A DNA stretch of 62,500 nt, from positions 34,524,832-34,587,331 of the forward strand of contig NC_135549.1 in assembly GCF_964340395.1 (NCBI RefSeq), given 5' to 3'. The first letter of the stretch is position 1. Each line of letters starts with the position of its first letter. The notes beneath the pieces are model-generated. The model did not search any database and had not been told where the DNA came from. It saw nothing but the letters and a program-made list of their open reading frames with translations. Origin of the DNA: Glandiceps talaboti (taxonomy: Eukaryota > Hemichordata > Enteropneusta > Spengelidae). Positions 1-13,500 of this stretch are shown piece after piece. A program made the translations under genes and the position numbers.

Positions 1-229
1 TATTTCTTTCGCGACAATTCGAAATATGTGTCTTGGATGGTGCCGTAAAAGAGGCTGTGGTTTACGACTATGCTTACGGGAGGTAAAAATGGGAGACAAT
101 TTTGCATGACATTGAATGGAAGCACCACATAGCACATCTAAAGCATCAAGTATTTTAGGTTTACTACATGACTGTCCTGCCAGTACCAAACAAACCGCGA
201 ATATGTCCCCTTGTACAATCGCATTTGGA

Positions 230-765
230 ATATAAGTGTGCGCGTACGAGTATTTGGGACCCTTTATACCAAATTGGCAAAAATGCTGTTGAAAAAATTC
301 AACGCAGAGCAGCTCGGTTTGACCGGAAACTACAAGAGTGCTAAGGAAGCTTCAATGAAGTGACCATGCCTTGGAAATAGCAGAGTAACTTTCCTATACA
401 AAGCTACAAATAATCTAATTGCTTTTCAAGATGATAAACTACCAGAATCGTCATCGTCACGGTTTACTAACCTGGTTCTTTCCTCATATCGATCATTGCC
501 AAAAAAAATATTGTAAATATTCACTTATTCCTAGGACAATTCCGGAATGGACTCTCTTACCACTGTCCATTCAACAATCAAATTCAATACAGTTCAAATC
601 ATTGAAATCACCGATCTCATAGCTCGTGCTCACGTACCTGAACACGGGTGAGATCTAAAGGACGCCGCCAGCGTTACGCCTGTGTGATGATATTCCTTTT
701 GGATGTTTTACACAGTATAGAAGTAGAAATAAAGTTTGATGATATAGCTTTTAGGTTTAATGACT
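230..765 (+). pseudogene. Decayed LINE reverse-transcriptase C-terminus and 3' UTR
   Basis: Fragments in different frames carry LINE ORF2 C-terminal signatures: SIWDPLYQIGKNAVEKIQRR followed by AARF near 260-340, and KYSLIPRTIPEWTLLPLSIQ near 510-600, the usual 'fPRTi.dWN.LP' ending. Stops and frameshifts lie between them. A short 3' UTR follows to about 760 with an aataaa-like sequence. The family type is CR1/L2-like by motif. Bases 1-229 contain nothing I can name. Confidence 0.6.
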
Positions 766-1020
766 CATTTGCATAAGTAATGATTTTCAGTAATTAGGCT
801 AAATATTAAAAATGCACGTTTCAAATTCAATATAATTTACTACATGCATGAAACATAAAGTGCACAGCTTCTAATGTAGTTTTTACTTGTAATGAATCAT
901 TTGCATAATTAATATTTATGGTATATACTTGAAACATAACTAATGTTCTATTGCATTAATTCCAAGAATTATTGTGTGTATGAACGAAAATCTATCGACT
1001 TTGCCCTTATGCCTAACAAA
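765..1020 (+). repeat. Fragment of the 'AATTTGCATAATTAATG' dispersed family
   Basis: Two diverged periods contain catttgcataa, agtaattaggctaaat and ttcaaattcaatataattta. The same phrases recur at 16200-16860, 19735-20030 and 31865-32300. Non-coding. Confidence 0.55.
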
Positions 1021-2120
1021 AAAAATGTATGGTTCCGATTACGCTCAATTTAAGAATAGGTGGGGTAGGTAGATTTTTTATTTCATGTTTCTATATATGT
1101 TTTTTCATATGCGAGTGTAGTTATGTTTTCCGTTGTATTCCAAATGGTGTCTGTGTTATTGATTTCTTTTCATCAGATGTACAGCCATTACAGATTGGGA
1201 GAACAGTTTTATATTGTCTTTTTAAATTGATGTCAGTTTCCGCATTCACTATTTCTTGCAAGACTTCACAATTTTGACGATTTTATTTTATTTTTCTCGA
1301 ATACGTATAAAACATTTAGGGTCGGCAATGAAAAACTAGGTGGGGTCGGGTAACCGGAACCAAACAATTATTTGTTTAGGCCTTAACAGCACAAAGAAAC
1401 AAATTTGACGAAAAAAAGGTGTTAACATGTTTATATTTTCCTACTTGCCTATTCTCTCTAACACGGCCCATGTTAGAGAATAGACAAAGTTTGAGGGGCC
1501 ACGTCAAAATTCTTTGCACCACTCTCGTTTCATTTTTTACGCAAATTTTTTGACCAAATTTGGTGCGCAGGTACAGTTTGTCCTCCCTAACAACATATAC
1601 ACGCCATTTACTCAAAAGTCCTATTTTTCGTGTATATTGACACATTTACATATGAACTATAATACCCGTATATAGTGTCCTTTCACCTCTGGGTTTGAAT
1701 TGATCGATACAAATAAGTATTAAACATCTATCCTGAAATTTTGGTCAAAAAATTCCATCGGGAAGGTGCTAACCCTAGCCTATTTTAAATCAAATCGCGC
1801 CACCAACGCTGAGATTTTCCGATCTTTTGTATTACTTTGGCGGTTGACTTTTTAGAAAAATCGGTCCCGTTTCGTTATTTTTGCGAATTTTTCAACCAAA
1901 TTTGGTATGTGTGTGTATGTTGACATGGTTGGTAACATGTTGGATCATGGCCGGAAAATTTCGTTTCGATTTTTATTTTATTTTTTTGTATTATTTTTAG
2001 TTTTGCTAAATTTCATCCAATATTAAAAGGTTTTACATTTTTGGAAAGAGCATAGTATTGGCTTTCAGGAAATATGTAGTTTGTGTATATAAATCTGTAT
2101 CATTTTTCAACTGGGAAGTA
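1020..2120. other. AT-rich stretch, no gene recognised
   Basis: Short open frames on both strands look random in composition. No repeat shared with the rest of the window was noticed. Confidence 0.5.
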
Positions 2121-2760
2121 TCAATCTGTACATGTAGCTAGGAATCTATGGGGCCAAATTTGAGCGTATCCAGACATGTGCATTCTGTTGTCTGTGACTT
2201 GTAACTTCAAGATTTTCGACTTGACCCGAACTTGGGTAACATGACTTGACATGGCATTATGTGACCTTGCCTGACATGGCTGAATTTGACATCTGCTGAC
2301 ATATTTTTTTACTACCTTACATGGGTGTGCTAGATCGAATATTGTCAAAATTAAACATCGAACCAAGACATGACCTAGCAAAGGTCATACTAACCTGGCA
2401 TGACCTGACATGGACGGTTTTGACTTCTCATGGAGTTTGGCCAGACTCATTGCATACAGAGGTACATTGGTTACCACCATCACCACCAACTTTGATTTAC
2501 ACGACCTGACCCCTTTTGAACTTTAACCTTATGAACTGCTAATACTTGACATGACCCCAGTTCTAAGTGAAAAATAGTGTAGTATATGGAGGTCATATGT
2601 TTGGAAAAATTAACTTGGTGAAATCTAAGTTTTTTTTACCTGACCCGTCACTGCATAGGTCAACCTATCTTGACATGACCCGAAAATATTTGCTCGTTTC
2701 TATGGTAACTCTACAGGTCATGGGCATTGGCAAGAGTTTTTGACATGTACATATGGTTCC
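2120..2760 (+). repeat. Low-complexity region rich in TGACATGACC / TTGACATG words
   Basis: Irregular recurrences of gacttgac, tgacatgg, tgacctgacatgg and gacatgaccc over about 600 bp without a fixed period. Short ORFs here are by-products of the word repetition. Confidence 0.5.
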
Positions 2761-2925
2761 AGAAATGGACTGTCACATTTACATTCCAAGTATATTTTAG
2801 AAAAGATAGCGTCACACAAAAAATCGGGGGTCAAAGGTCATTTCCTAACAATAAATGTGACATCGAAAGAGTGCCGGGGATCTAGGTGTAGCTCGTTGGA
2901 TAAAACACTAGTGAAGGTACCTAGT

Positions 2926-3045
2926 AGATTTTACGTGGTCTACTGATCGGATACTAGTACTGAGTAGATCTTGCGTGGTCTACTGATCGGATACTAGTAC
3001 TGAGTAGATCTTGCGTGGTCTACCGATTGGATACTAGTGAGAGTG
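2926..3045 (+). repeat. 40-bp tandem repeat, three copies
   Basis: The unit runs from agtagatcttgcgtggtcta through ctgatcggatactagtactg. Three copies are near-identical and a fourth, diverged half-copy (agagtggactttgcatggtc) follows. Confidence 0.8.
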
Positions 3046-3419
3046 GACTTTGCATGGTCCACTCCGTAACTACGTAGATAGTACACCTTGGATGGCAGAG
3101 ATATTACTAGAGAGATAATCTCCCCCCCCCCATTTTTTTTTTTACTTCAACCAGTTTGACGATAAGTGCAGCAACTCTGATCTGTTCAACTTTTACACAA
3201 TACTTGAAGAGAATAAAGTCAAGTGTTCCATTTGAGATATTTTTCTCTGGCGTATTTTCTGGCGATCTTTGGGTCGTTAACCCGATACTATAGATTCCCC
3301 TCCCCGATTTCTGAATCATCGAACCAGTGAGACATCGGAAGAAGACCATATCGACAACGCTACGACAAGTGAAGACAACGTTCAATTTTATTTTGGTTGG
3401 TGCTGGCTGAAGTTCGACA

Positions 3420-3795
3420 ACTATTCAACGAAATACAATGTTGAACTAAGAAATAGAATGTTGAACTGTGAAATACAATGTTGAACTGAGAAATAGAATG
3501 TCGAATAGTGGAACCCTGAAATCAAATGTGTAACTGTGAAATTGGGTTTAGAAGAATGAGTAGTCGAATGAAACAGGAAGCAGAGTAATCGAATGTCGAA
3601 CTGTACAATAGAATACAGAATTAAACATGGAAAATAGAAAACAGAATTAAAAAATGGAAAGTTGAGTTGTAAAATTTCATTCAGAAATGAAAGTTCAGTT
3701 GTTTAATTGCATTCAGTTTTGGAATGACGAATTGTAAAATGGAATATAGAACAGAAAAATAGATATTTGAGTTGTAAAATTGAAATAAGAATAGC
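3420..3795 (+). repeat. Degenerate short repeats of the 'gaaatagaatgttgaactg' type
   Basis: Irregular 20-27 bp recurrences (aaatacaatgttgaactgag, aaatagaatgtcgaactg, aaaatggaaagttgagttgt). Strongly diverged and non-coding. Confidence 0.5.
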
Positions 3796-3939
3796 AAAAT
3801 GAGGAGTTGTAATTTTGTCATGGATTGGACACCATACACTCTTCCGCCTTCCTTCGTCCCAGGTCGCCCGCGAAAAACTGTGACAATTAGTCGTTCGGGA
3901 ACAAAACGTTTCGAAACGTCCGCGGGCGTTTTGTCTACC

Positions 3940-4574
3940 GAACACGCCCCAGGTATCTCGGTTTTGATCTTCATAAACACCTGTCTATGAAGAGAAATAT
4001 CTCTAGAAAGTGTGGAATTGCAGCGGACAATATACAAAGATTGAAACTAATTAAACAGTATTTAGATTTAGACGCAAGAAAAATAGTAGCATCAGGCATG
4101 ATACTTTCCCATTTGGACTATGCTAACTCTCTATATGCAGGACTTCCGAAATGTGACATGAATAAACTTCAGTGGATTCAAAATATGGCTGCTCGAACAA
4201 TTCTAGATAAAAAAAATACAAGCTTATGGGACGGTGCTACAGCATGCTTAAAAACACTACACTGGCTATCTGTGAACCTCAGATTTCTCTATAAAATATG
4301 TTGTTTAATGTTCAAATGTCATTGGAATGAGACACCAGACTACTTAATATCTATAATAACTCCTTCCAAGGTGAAGCGCACCGGACTGAGGTCAATTAAC
4401 AATTTGGAAAGTTCCTACCATGTTCCTAGAACGGTCCGTAAAACATTTGGAGACAGGGCATACAGTGTTCAAGGTCCCAAAAAATGGAACGCATTACCAC
4501 TAGACCTGACAAATACAGTCACGTATGAAAAGTTTAAAGTGGAACTCAAAACTCACCTTTTTGGTAAATTCTAG
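3940..4574 (+). pseudogene. LINE ORF2 C-terminal fragment (CR1/L2-like reverse transcriptase)
   Basis: A 195-codon open frame starts with an ATG at 3987, but the same frame is open upstream and reads RYLGFDLHKHLSMKRNIS, the usual 'YLGv.ld..ls...hi' segment, so the match begins near 3940. Further on come LSHLDYANSLYAGLP, IQNMAARTI, LHWLSVNLRFLYKICCLMFK, a VPRTVRKTFGDRAYSVQGPK block and KKWNALPLDL...FKVELKTHLF before the TAG. These are the thumb and C-terminal motifs of jockey/CR1/L2 LINEs. The endonuclease and catalytic RT motifs are absent, so the copy is 5'-truncated. It stays intact for about 210 codons, suggesting a young insertion. The 58-bp satellite follows directly. Confidence 0.8.
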
Positions 4575-4587
4575 AGCGGAGAGCCAC

Positions 4588-7500
4588 TAGCTATTATTGA
4601 GAACATTATTACAGACTATGTCCAGTATCAGACTGTCACTATCTAGTTCTAGTACTACGAACACTAGTACTGCTACAGACTATTTCCAGTATCAGACTGT
4701 CACTATCTAGTTCTAGTACTACGAACACTGCTGGAGACTATTTCCAGTATCAGACTCTCACTATCTAGTTCTAGTACTACGAACACTGCTGGAGACTATT
4801 TCCAGTATCGGACTGTCACTTTCTAGTTCTAGTACTACGAACACTGCTACAGACTATTTCCAGTATCGGACTGTCACTATCTAGTTCTAGTACTACGAAC
4901 ACTGCTAGAGACTATTTCCAGTATCAGACTCTCACTATCTAGTTCTAGTACTACGAACACTGCTACAGACTATTTCCAGTATCGGACTGTCACTATCTAG
5001 TTCTAGTACTACGAACACTGCTACAGACTATTTCCAGTATCGGACTGTCACTATCTAGTTCTAGTAGTACGAACACTGCTACAGACTATTTCCAGTATCG
5101 GACTGTCACTATCTAGTTCTAGTACTACGAACACTGCTACAGACTATTTCCCGTATCGGACTGTCACTATCTAGTTCTAGTACTACGAACACTGCTACAG
5201 ACTATTTCCAGTATCGGACTGTCACTATCTATTTCTAGTACTACGAACACTGCTACAGACTATTTCCAGTATCGGACTGTCACTATCTAGTTCTAGTACT
5301 ACGAACACTGCTACAGACTATTTCCAGTATCGGACTGTCACTATCTAGTTCTAGTACTACGAACACTGCTGGAGACTATTTCCAGTATCAGACTCTCACT
5401 ATCTAGTTCTAGTACTACGAACACTGCTACAGACAATTTCCAGTATCGGACTGTCACTATCTAGTTCTAGTACTACGAACACTGCTGGAGACTATTTCCA
5501 GTATCAGACTCTCACTATCTAGTTCTAGTACTACGAACACTGCTACAGACAATTTCCAGTATCGGACTGTCACTATCTAGTTCTAGTACTACGAACACTG
5601 CTGGAGACTATTTCTAGTATCGGACTGTCACTATCTAGTTCTAGTACTACGAGCACTGCTGGAGACTATTTCCAGTATCGGACTGTCACTATCTAGTTCT
5701 AATACTACGAACACTGCTGGAGACTATTTCCAGTATCGGACTGTCACTATCTAGTTCTAGTACTACGAACACTGCTACAGACTATTTCCAGTATCGGACT
5801 GTCACTATCTAGTTCTAGTACTACGAGCACTGCTACAGACTATTTCCAGTATCGGAATGTCACTATCTAGTTCTAGTACCACGAACACTGCTACAGACTA
5901 TTTCCAGTATCGGACTGTCACTATCTAGTTCTAGTACTACGAGCACTGCTGGAGACTATTTCCAGTATCGGACTGTCACTATCTAGTTCTAGTACTACGA
6001 ACACTGCTGGAGACTATTTCCAGTATCGGACTGTCACTATCTAGTTCTAGTACTACGAACACTGCTACAGACTATTTCCAGTATCGGACTGTCACTATCT
6101 AGTTCTAGTACCACGAACACTGCTACAGACTATTTCCAGTATCGGACTGTCACTATCTAGTTCTAGTACTACGAACACTGCTGGAGACTATTTCCCGTAT
6201 CGGACTGTCACTATCTAGTTCTAGTACTACGAACACTGCTAGAGACTATTTCCAGTATCGGACTGTCACTATCTAGTTCTAGTACTACGAGCACTGCTGG
6301 AGACTATTTCCAGTATCGGACAGACACTATCTAGTTCTAATACTACGAACACTGCTAGAGACTATTTCCAGTATCGGACTGTCACTATCTAGTTCTAGTA
6401 CTACGAGCACTGCTACAGACTATTTCCAGTATCGGACAGACACTATCTAGTTCTAATACTACGAACACTGCTAGAGACTATTTCCAGTATCGGACTGTCA
6501 CTATCTATTTCTAGTACTACGAACACTGCTACAGACTATTTCCAGTATCGGACTGTCACTATCTATTTCTAGTACTACGAACACTGCTACAGACTATTTC
6601 CAGTATCGGACTGTCACTATCTAGTTCTAGTACTACGAGCACTGCTAGAGACTATTTCCAGTATCGGACTGTCACTATCTAGTCTAGTACTACGAGCACT
6701 GCTGGAGACTATTTCCAGTATCGGACTGTCACTTTCTAGTTCTAGTACTACGAACACTGCTAGAGACTATTTCCAGTATCAGACTGTCACTATCTAGTTC
6801 TAGTACTACGAGCACTGCTGGAGACTATTTCCAGTATCGGACTGTCACTATCTAGTTCCAGTACTACGAACACTGCTACAGACTATTTCCAGTATCGGAC
6901 TGTCACTATCTAGTTCTAGTACTACGAGCACTGCTAGAGACTATTTCCAGTATCGGACTGTCACTATCTAGTTCTAGTACTACGAGCACTGCTAGAGACT
7001 ATTTCCAGTATCGGACTGTCACTATCTAGTTCTAGTACCACGAACACTGCTACAGACTATTTCCAGTATCGGACTGTCACTATCTAGTTCTAGTACTACG
7101 AACACTGCTGGAGACTATTTCCAGTATCGGACTGTCACTATCTAGTTCTAGTACTACGAACACTGCTAGAGACTATTTCCAGTATCGGACTGTCACTATC
7201 TAGTTCTAGTACTACGAGCACTGCTAGAGACTATTTCCAGTATCGGACTGTCACTATCTAGTTCTAGTACCACGAACACTGCTACAGACTATTTCCAGTA
7301 TCGGACTGTCACTATCTAGTTCTAGTACTACGAACACTGCTGGAGACTATTTCCAGTATCGGACTGTCACTATCTAGTTCTAGTACTACGAACACTGCTA
7401 GAGACTATTTCCAGTATCGGACTGTCACTATCTAGTTCTAGTACTACGAGCACTGCTGGAGACTATTTCCAGTATCGGACTGTCACTATCTAGTTCTAGT

Positions 7501-10500
7501 ACCACGAACACTGCTACAGACTATTTCCAGTATCGGACTGTCACTATCTAGTTCTAGTACTACGAACACTGCTGGAGACTATTTCCAGTATCGGACTGTC
7601 ACTATCTAGTTCTAGTACTACGAACACTGCTAGAGACTATTTCCAGTATCGGACTGTCACTATCTAGTTCTAGTACTACGAACACTGCTGGAGACTATTT
7701 CCAGTATCGGACTGTCACTATCTAGTTCTAGTAGTACGAACACTGCTACAGACTATTTCCAGTATCGGACTGTCACTATCTAGTTCTAGTACTACGAACA
7801 CTGCTCGAGACTATTTCCAGTATCGGACTGTCACTATCTAGTTCTAGTACCACGAACACTGCTAGAGACTATTTCCAGTATCGGACTGTCACTATCTAGT
7901 TCTAGTACTACGAACACTGCTAGAGACTATTTCCAGTATCGGACTGTCACTATCTAGATCTAGTACTACGAACACTGCTACAGACTATTTCCAGTATCGG
8001 ACTGTCACTATCTAGTTCTAGTACTACGAACACTGCTACAGACTATTTCCAGTATCGGACTGTCACTTTCTAGTTCTAGTACTACGAACACTGCTGGAGA
8101 CTATTTCCCGTATCGGACTGTCACTATCTAGTTCTAGTACTACGAACACTGCTACAGACTATTTCCAGTATCAGACTGTCACTATCTAGTTCTAGTACTA
8201 CGAACACTGTTACAGACTATTTCCCGTATCGGACTGTCACTATCTAGTTCTAGTACTACGAACACTGCTACAGACTATTTCCAGTATCGGACTGTCACTA
8301 TCTAGTTCTAGTACTACGAACACTGCTACAGACTATTTCTAGTATCGGACTGTCACTATCTAGTTCTAGTACTACGAACACTGCTGGAGACTATTTCCCG
8401 TATCGGACTGTCACTATCTAGTTCTAGTACTACGAACACTGCTACAGACTATTTCTAGTATCGGACTGTCACTATCTAGTTCTAGTACTACGAGCACTGC
8501 TACAGACTATTTCCAGTATCGGACTGTCACTTTCTAGTTCTAGTACTACGAGCACTGCTACAGACTATTTCCAGTATCGGACTGTCACTATCTAGTTCTA
8601 GTACTACGAGCACTGCTACAGACTATTTCCAGTATCGGACTGTCACTATCTAGTTCTAGTACTACGAGCACTGCTACAGACTATTTCCAGTATCGGACTG
8701 TCACTTTCTAGTTCTAGTACTACGAACACTGCTGGAGACTATTTCCAGTATCGGACTGTCACTATCTATTTCTAGTACTACGAACACTGCTACAGACTAT
8801 TTCCAGTATCGGACTGTCACTATCTAGTTCTAGTACTACGAACACTGCTACAGACTATTTCCAGTATCGGACTGTCACTTTCTAGTTCTAGTACTACGAA
8901 CACTGCTGGAGACTATTTCCAGTATCGGACTGTCACTATCTATTTCTAGTACTACGAACACTGCTACAGACTATTTCCAGTATCGGACTGTCACTATCTA
9001 TTTCTAGTACTACGAACACTGCTACAGACTATTTCCAGTATCGGACTGTCACTATCTAGTTCTAGTACTACGAACACTGCTACAGACTATTTCCAGTATC
9101 GGACTGTCACTATCTAGTTCTAGTACTACGAGCACTGCTACAGACTATTTCCAGTATCGGACTGTCACTATCTAGTTCTAGTACTACGAACACTGCTGGA
9201 GACTATTTCCAGTATCGGACTGTCACTATCTAGTTCTAGTACTACGAGCACTGCTACAGACTATTTCCAGTATCGGAATGTCACTATCTAGTTCTAGTAC
9301 TACGAACACTGCTAGAGACTATTTCCAGTATCGGACTGTCACTATCTAGTCCTAGTACTACGAGCACTGCTACAGACTATTTCTAGTATCGGACTGTCAC
9401 TATCTAGTTCTAGTACTACGAACACTGCTACAGACTATTTCTAGTATCGGACTGTCACTATCTAGTTCTAGTACTACGAACACTGCTACAGACTATTTCT
9501 AGTATCGGACTGTCACTATCTAGTTCTAGTACTACGAACACTGCTACAGACTATTTCTAGTATCGGACTGTCACTATCTAGTTCTAGTACTACGAGCACT
9601 GCTACAGACTATTTCTAGTATCGGACTGTCACTATCTAGTTCTAGTACTACGAACACTGCTACAGACCATTTCTAGTATCGGACTGTCACTATCTAGTTC
9701 TAGTACTACGAGCACTGCTACAGACTATTTCCAGTATCAGACTGTCACTATCTAGTTCTAGTACTACGAGCACTGCTAGAGACTATTTCCAGTATCAGAC
9801 TGTCACTATCTAGTTCTAGTACTACGAACACTGCTACAGACTATTTCCAGTATCGGACTGTCACTATCTAGTTCTAGTACTACGAACACTGCTGGAGACT
9901 ATTTCCAGTATCGGACTCTCACTATCTAGTTCTAGTACTACGAACACTGCTGGAGACTATTTCTAGTATCGGACTGTCACTATCTAGTTCTAGTACTACG
10001 AACACTGCTACAGACTATTTCCAGTATCGGACTGTCACTATCTAGTTCTAGTACTACGAGCACTGCTACAGACTATTTCCAGTATCGGACTGTCACTATC
10101 TAGTTCTAGTACTACGAACACTGCTAGAGACTATTTCCAGTATCGGACTGTCACTATCTAGTCTAGTACTACGAGCACTGCTGGAGACTATTTCCAGTAT
10201 CGGACTGTCACTTTCTAGTTCTAGTACTACGAACACTGCTAGAGACTATTTCCAGTATCAGACTGTCACTATCTAGTTCTAGTACTACGAGCACTGCTAC
10301 AGACTATTTCCAGTATCGGACTGTCACTATCTAGTTCTAGTACTACGAACACTGCTAGAGACTATTTCCAGTATCAGACTGTCACTATCTAGTTCTAGTA
10401 CTACGAACACTGCTACAGACTATTTCCAGTATCGGACTGTCACTATCTAGTTCTAGTACTATGAACACTGCTACAGACTATTTCCAGTATCGGACTGTCA

Positions 10501-13500
10501 CTATCTAGTTCTAGTACTACGAACACTGCTAGAGACTATTTCCAGTATCGGACTGTCACTATCTAGTTCTAGTACTACGAACACTGCTACAGACTATTTC
10601 CAGTATCGGACTGTCACTATCTAGTTCTAGTACTACGAACACTGCTACAGACTATTTCCAGTATCGGAATGTCACTATCTAGTTCTAGTACTACGAACAC
10701 TGCTAGAGACTATTTCCAGTATCGGACTGTCACTATCTAGTTCTAGTACTACGAACACTGCTACAGACTATTTCCAGTATCGGACTGTCACTATCTAGTT
10801 CTAGTACTACGAACACTGCTAGAGACTATTTCCAGTATCGGACTGTCACTATCTAGTTCTAGTACTACGAACACTGCTACAGACTATTTCCAGTATCGGA
10901 CTGTCACTATCTAGTTCTAGTACTACGAGCACTGCTGGAGACTATTTCCAGTATCGGACTGTCACTATCTAGTTCTAGTACTACGAACACTGCTACAGAC
11001 TATTTCCAGTATCGGACTGTCACTATCTATTTCTAGTACTACGAGCACTGCTACAGACTATTTCCAGTATCGGACTGTCACTATCTAGTTCTAGTACTAC
11101 GAGCACTGCTAGAGACTATTTCCAGTATCGGACTGTCACTATCTAGTTCTAGTACTACGAACACTGCTGGAGACTATTTCCAGTATCGGACTGTCACTAT
11201 CTATTTCTAGTACTACGAACACTGCTACAGACTATTTCCAGTATCGGACTGTCACTATCTATTTCTAGTACTACGAGCACTGCTACAGACTATTTCCAGT
11301 ATCGGACTGTCACTATCTAGTTCTAGTACTACGAGCACTGCTAGAGACTATTTCCAGTATCGGAATGTCACTATCTAGTTCTAGTACTACGAGCACTGCT
11401 ACAGACTATTTCCAGTATCGGAATGTCACTATCTAGTTCTAGTACTACGAGCACTGCTAGAGACTATTTCCAGTATCGGACTGTCACTATCTAGTTCTAG
11501 TACTACGAACACTGCTGGAGACTATTTCCCGTATCGGACTGTCACTATCTAGTTCTAGTACCACGAACACTGCTACAGACTATTTCCAGTATCGGAATGT
11601 CACTATCTAGTTCTAGTACTACGAGCACTGCTAGAGACTATTTCCAGTATCGGACTGTCACTATCTAGTTCTAGTACTACGAGCACTGCTAGAGACTATT
11701 TCCAGTATCGGACTGTCACTATCTAGTTCTAGTACTACGAACACTGCTACAGACTATTTCCAGTATCGGACTCTCACTATCTAGTTCTAGTACTACGAGC
11801 ACTGCTGGAGACTATTTCCAGTATCGGACTGTCACTATCTAGTTCTAGTACTACGAACACTGCTACAGACTATTTCCAGTATCGGACAGTCACTATCTAG
11901 TTCTAGTACTACGAACACTGCTACAGACTATTTCCAGTATCGGACTGTCACTATCTATTTCTAGTACTACGAGCACTGCTACAGACTATTTCCAGTATCG
12001 GACTGTCACTATCTATTTCTAGTACTACGAGCACTGCTACAGACTATTTCCAGTATCGGACTGTCACTATCTAGTTCTAGTACTACGAGCACTGCTAGAG
12101 ACTATTTCCAGTATCGGACTGTCACTATCTAGTTCTAGTACTACGAACACTGCTGGAGACTATTTCCAGTATCGGACTGTCACTATCTATTTCTAGTACT
12201 ACGAACACTGCTACAGACTATTTCCAGTATCGGACTGTCACTATCTATTTCTAGTACTACGAGCACTGCTACAGACTATTTCCAGTATCGGACTGTCACT
12301 ATCTATTTCTAGTACTACGAGCACTGCTACAGACTATTTCCAGTATCGGACTGTCACTATCTAGTTCTAGTACTACGAGCACTGCTAGAGACTATTTCCA
12401 GTATCGGACTGTCACTATCTAGTTCTAGTACTACGAACACTGCTGGAGACTATTTCCAGTATCGGACTGTCACTATCTATTTCTAGTACTACGAACACTG
12501 CTACAGACTATTTCCAGTATCGGACTGTCACTATCTAGTTCTAGTACTACGAACACTGCTACAGACTATTTCCAGTATCGGAATGTCACTATCTAGTTCT
12601 AGTACTACGAACACTGCTGGAGACTATTTCCAGTATCGGACTGTCAGTATCTAGTTCTAGTACTACGAACACTGCTGGAGACTATTTCCAGTATCGGACT
12701 ATCACTATCTATTTCTACTACTACGAGCACTGCTAGAGACTATTTCTAGTATCGGACTGTCACTATCTAGTTCTAGTACTACGAACACTGCTGGAGACTA
12801 TTTCCAGTATCGGACTGTCACTATCTAGTTCTAGTACTACGAACACTGCTAGAGACTATTTCTAGTATCGGACTGTCACTATCTAGTTCTAGTACTACGA
12901 ACACTGCTAGAGACTATTTCTAGTATCGGACTGTCACTATCTAGTTCTACTACTACGAACACTGCTACAGACTATTTCCAGTATCGGACTGTCACTATCT
13001 AGTTCTAGTACTACGAACACTGCTGGAGACTATTTCCAGTATCGGACTGTCACTATCTAGTTCTAGTACTACGAACACTGCTGGAGACTATTTCCAGTAT
13101 CGGACTGTCACTATCTAGTTCTAGTACTACGAACACTGCTGGAGACTATTTCCAGTATCGGACTGTCACTATCTAGTTCTAGTACTACGAACACTGCTGG
13201 AGACTATTTCCAGTATCGGACTGTCACTATCTAGTTCTAGTACTACGAACACTGCTGGAGACTATTTCCAGTATCGGACTGTCACTATCTAGTTCTAGTA
13301 CTACGAGCACTGCTACAGACTATTTCCAGTATCAGACTGTCACTATCTAGTTCTAGTACTACGAGCACTGCTAGAGACTATTTCCAGTATCGGACTGTCA
13401 CTATCTAGTTCTAGTACTACGAACACTGCTGGAGACTATTTCCAGTATCGGACTGTCACTATCTATTTCTAGTACTACGAACACTGCTACAGACTATTTC

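Noticed and set aside
3681-4037. 118-codon minus-strand ORF upstream of the LINE
   Set aside because: It overlaps the in-frame plus-strand LINE coding sequence and has no recognisable motif.
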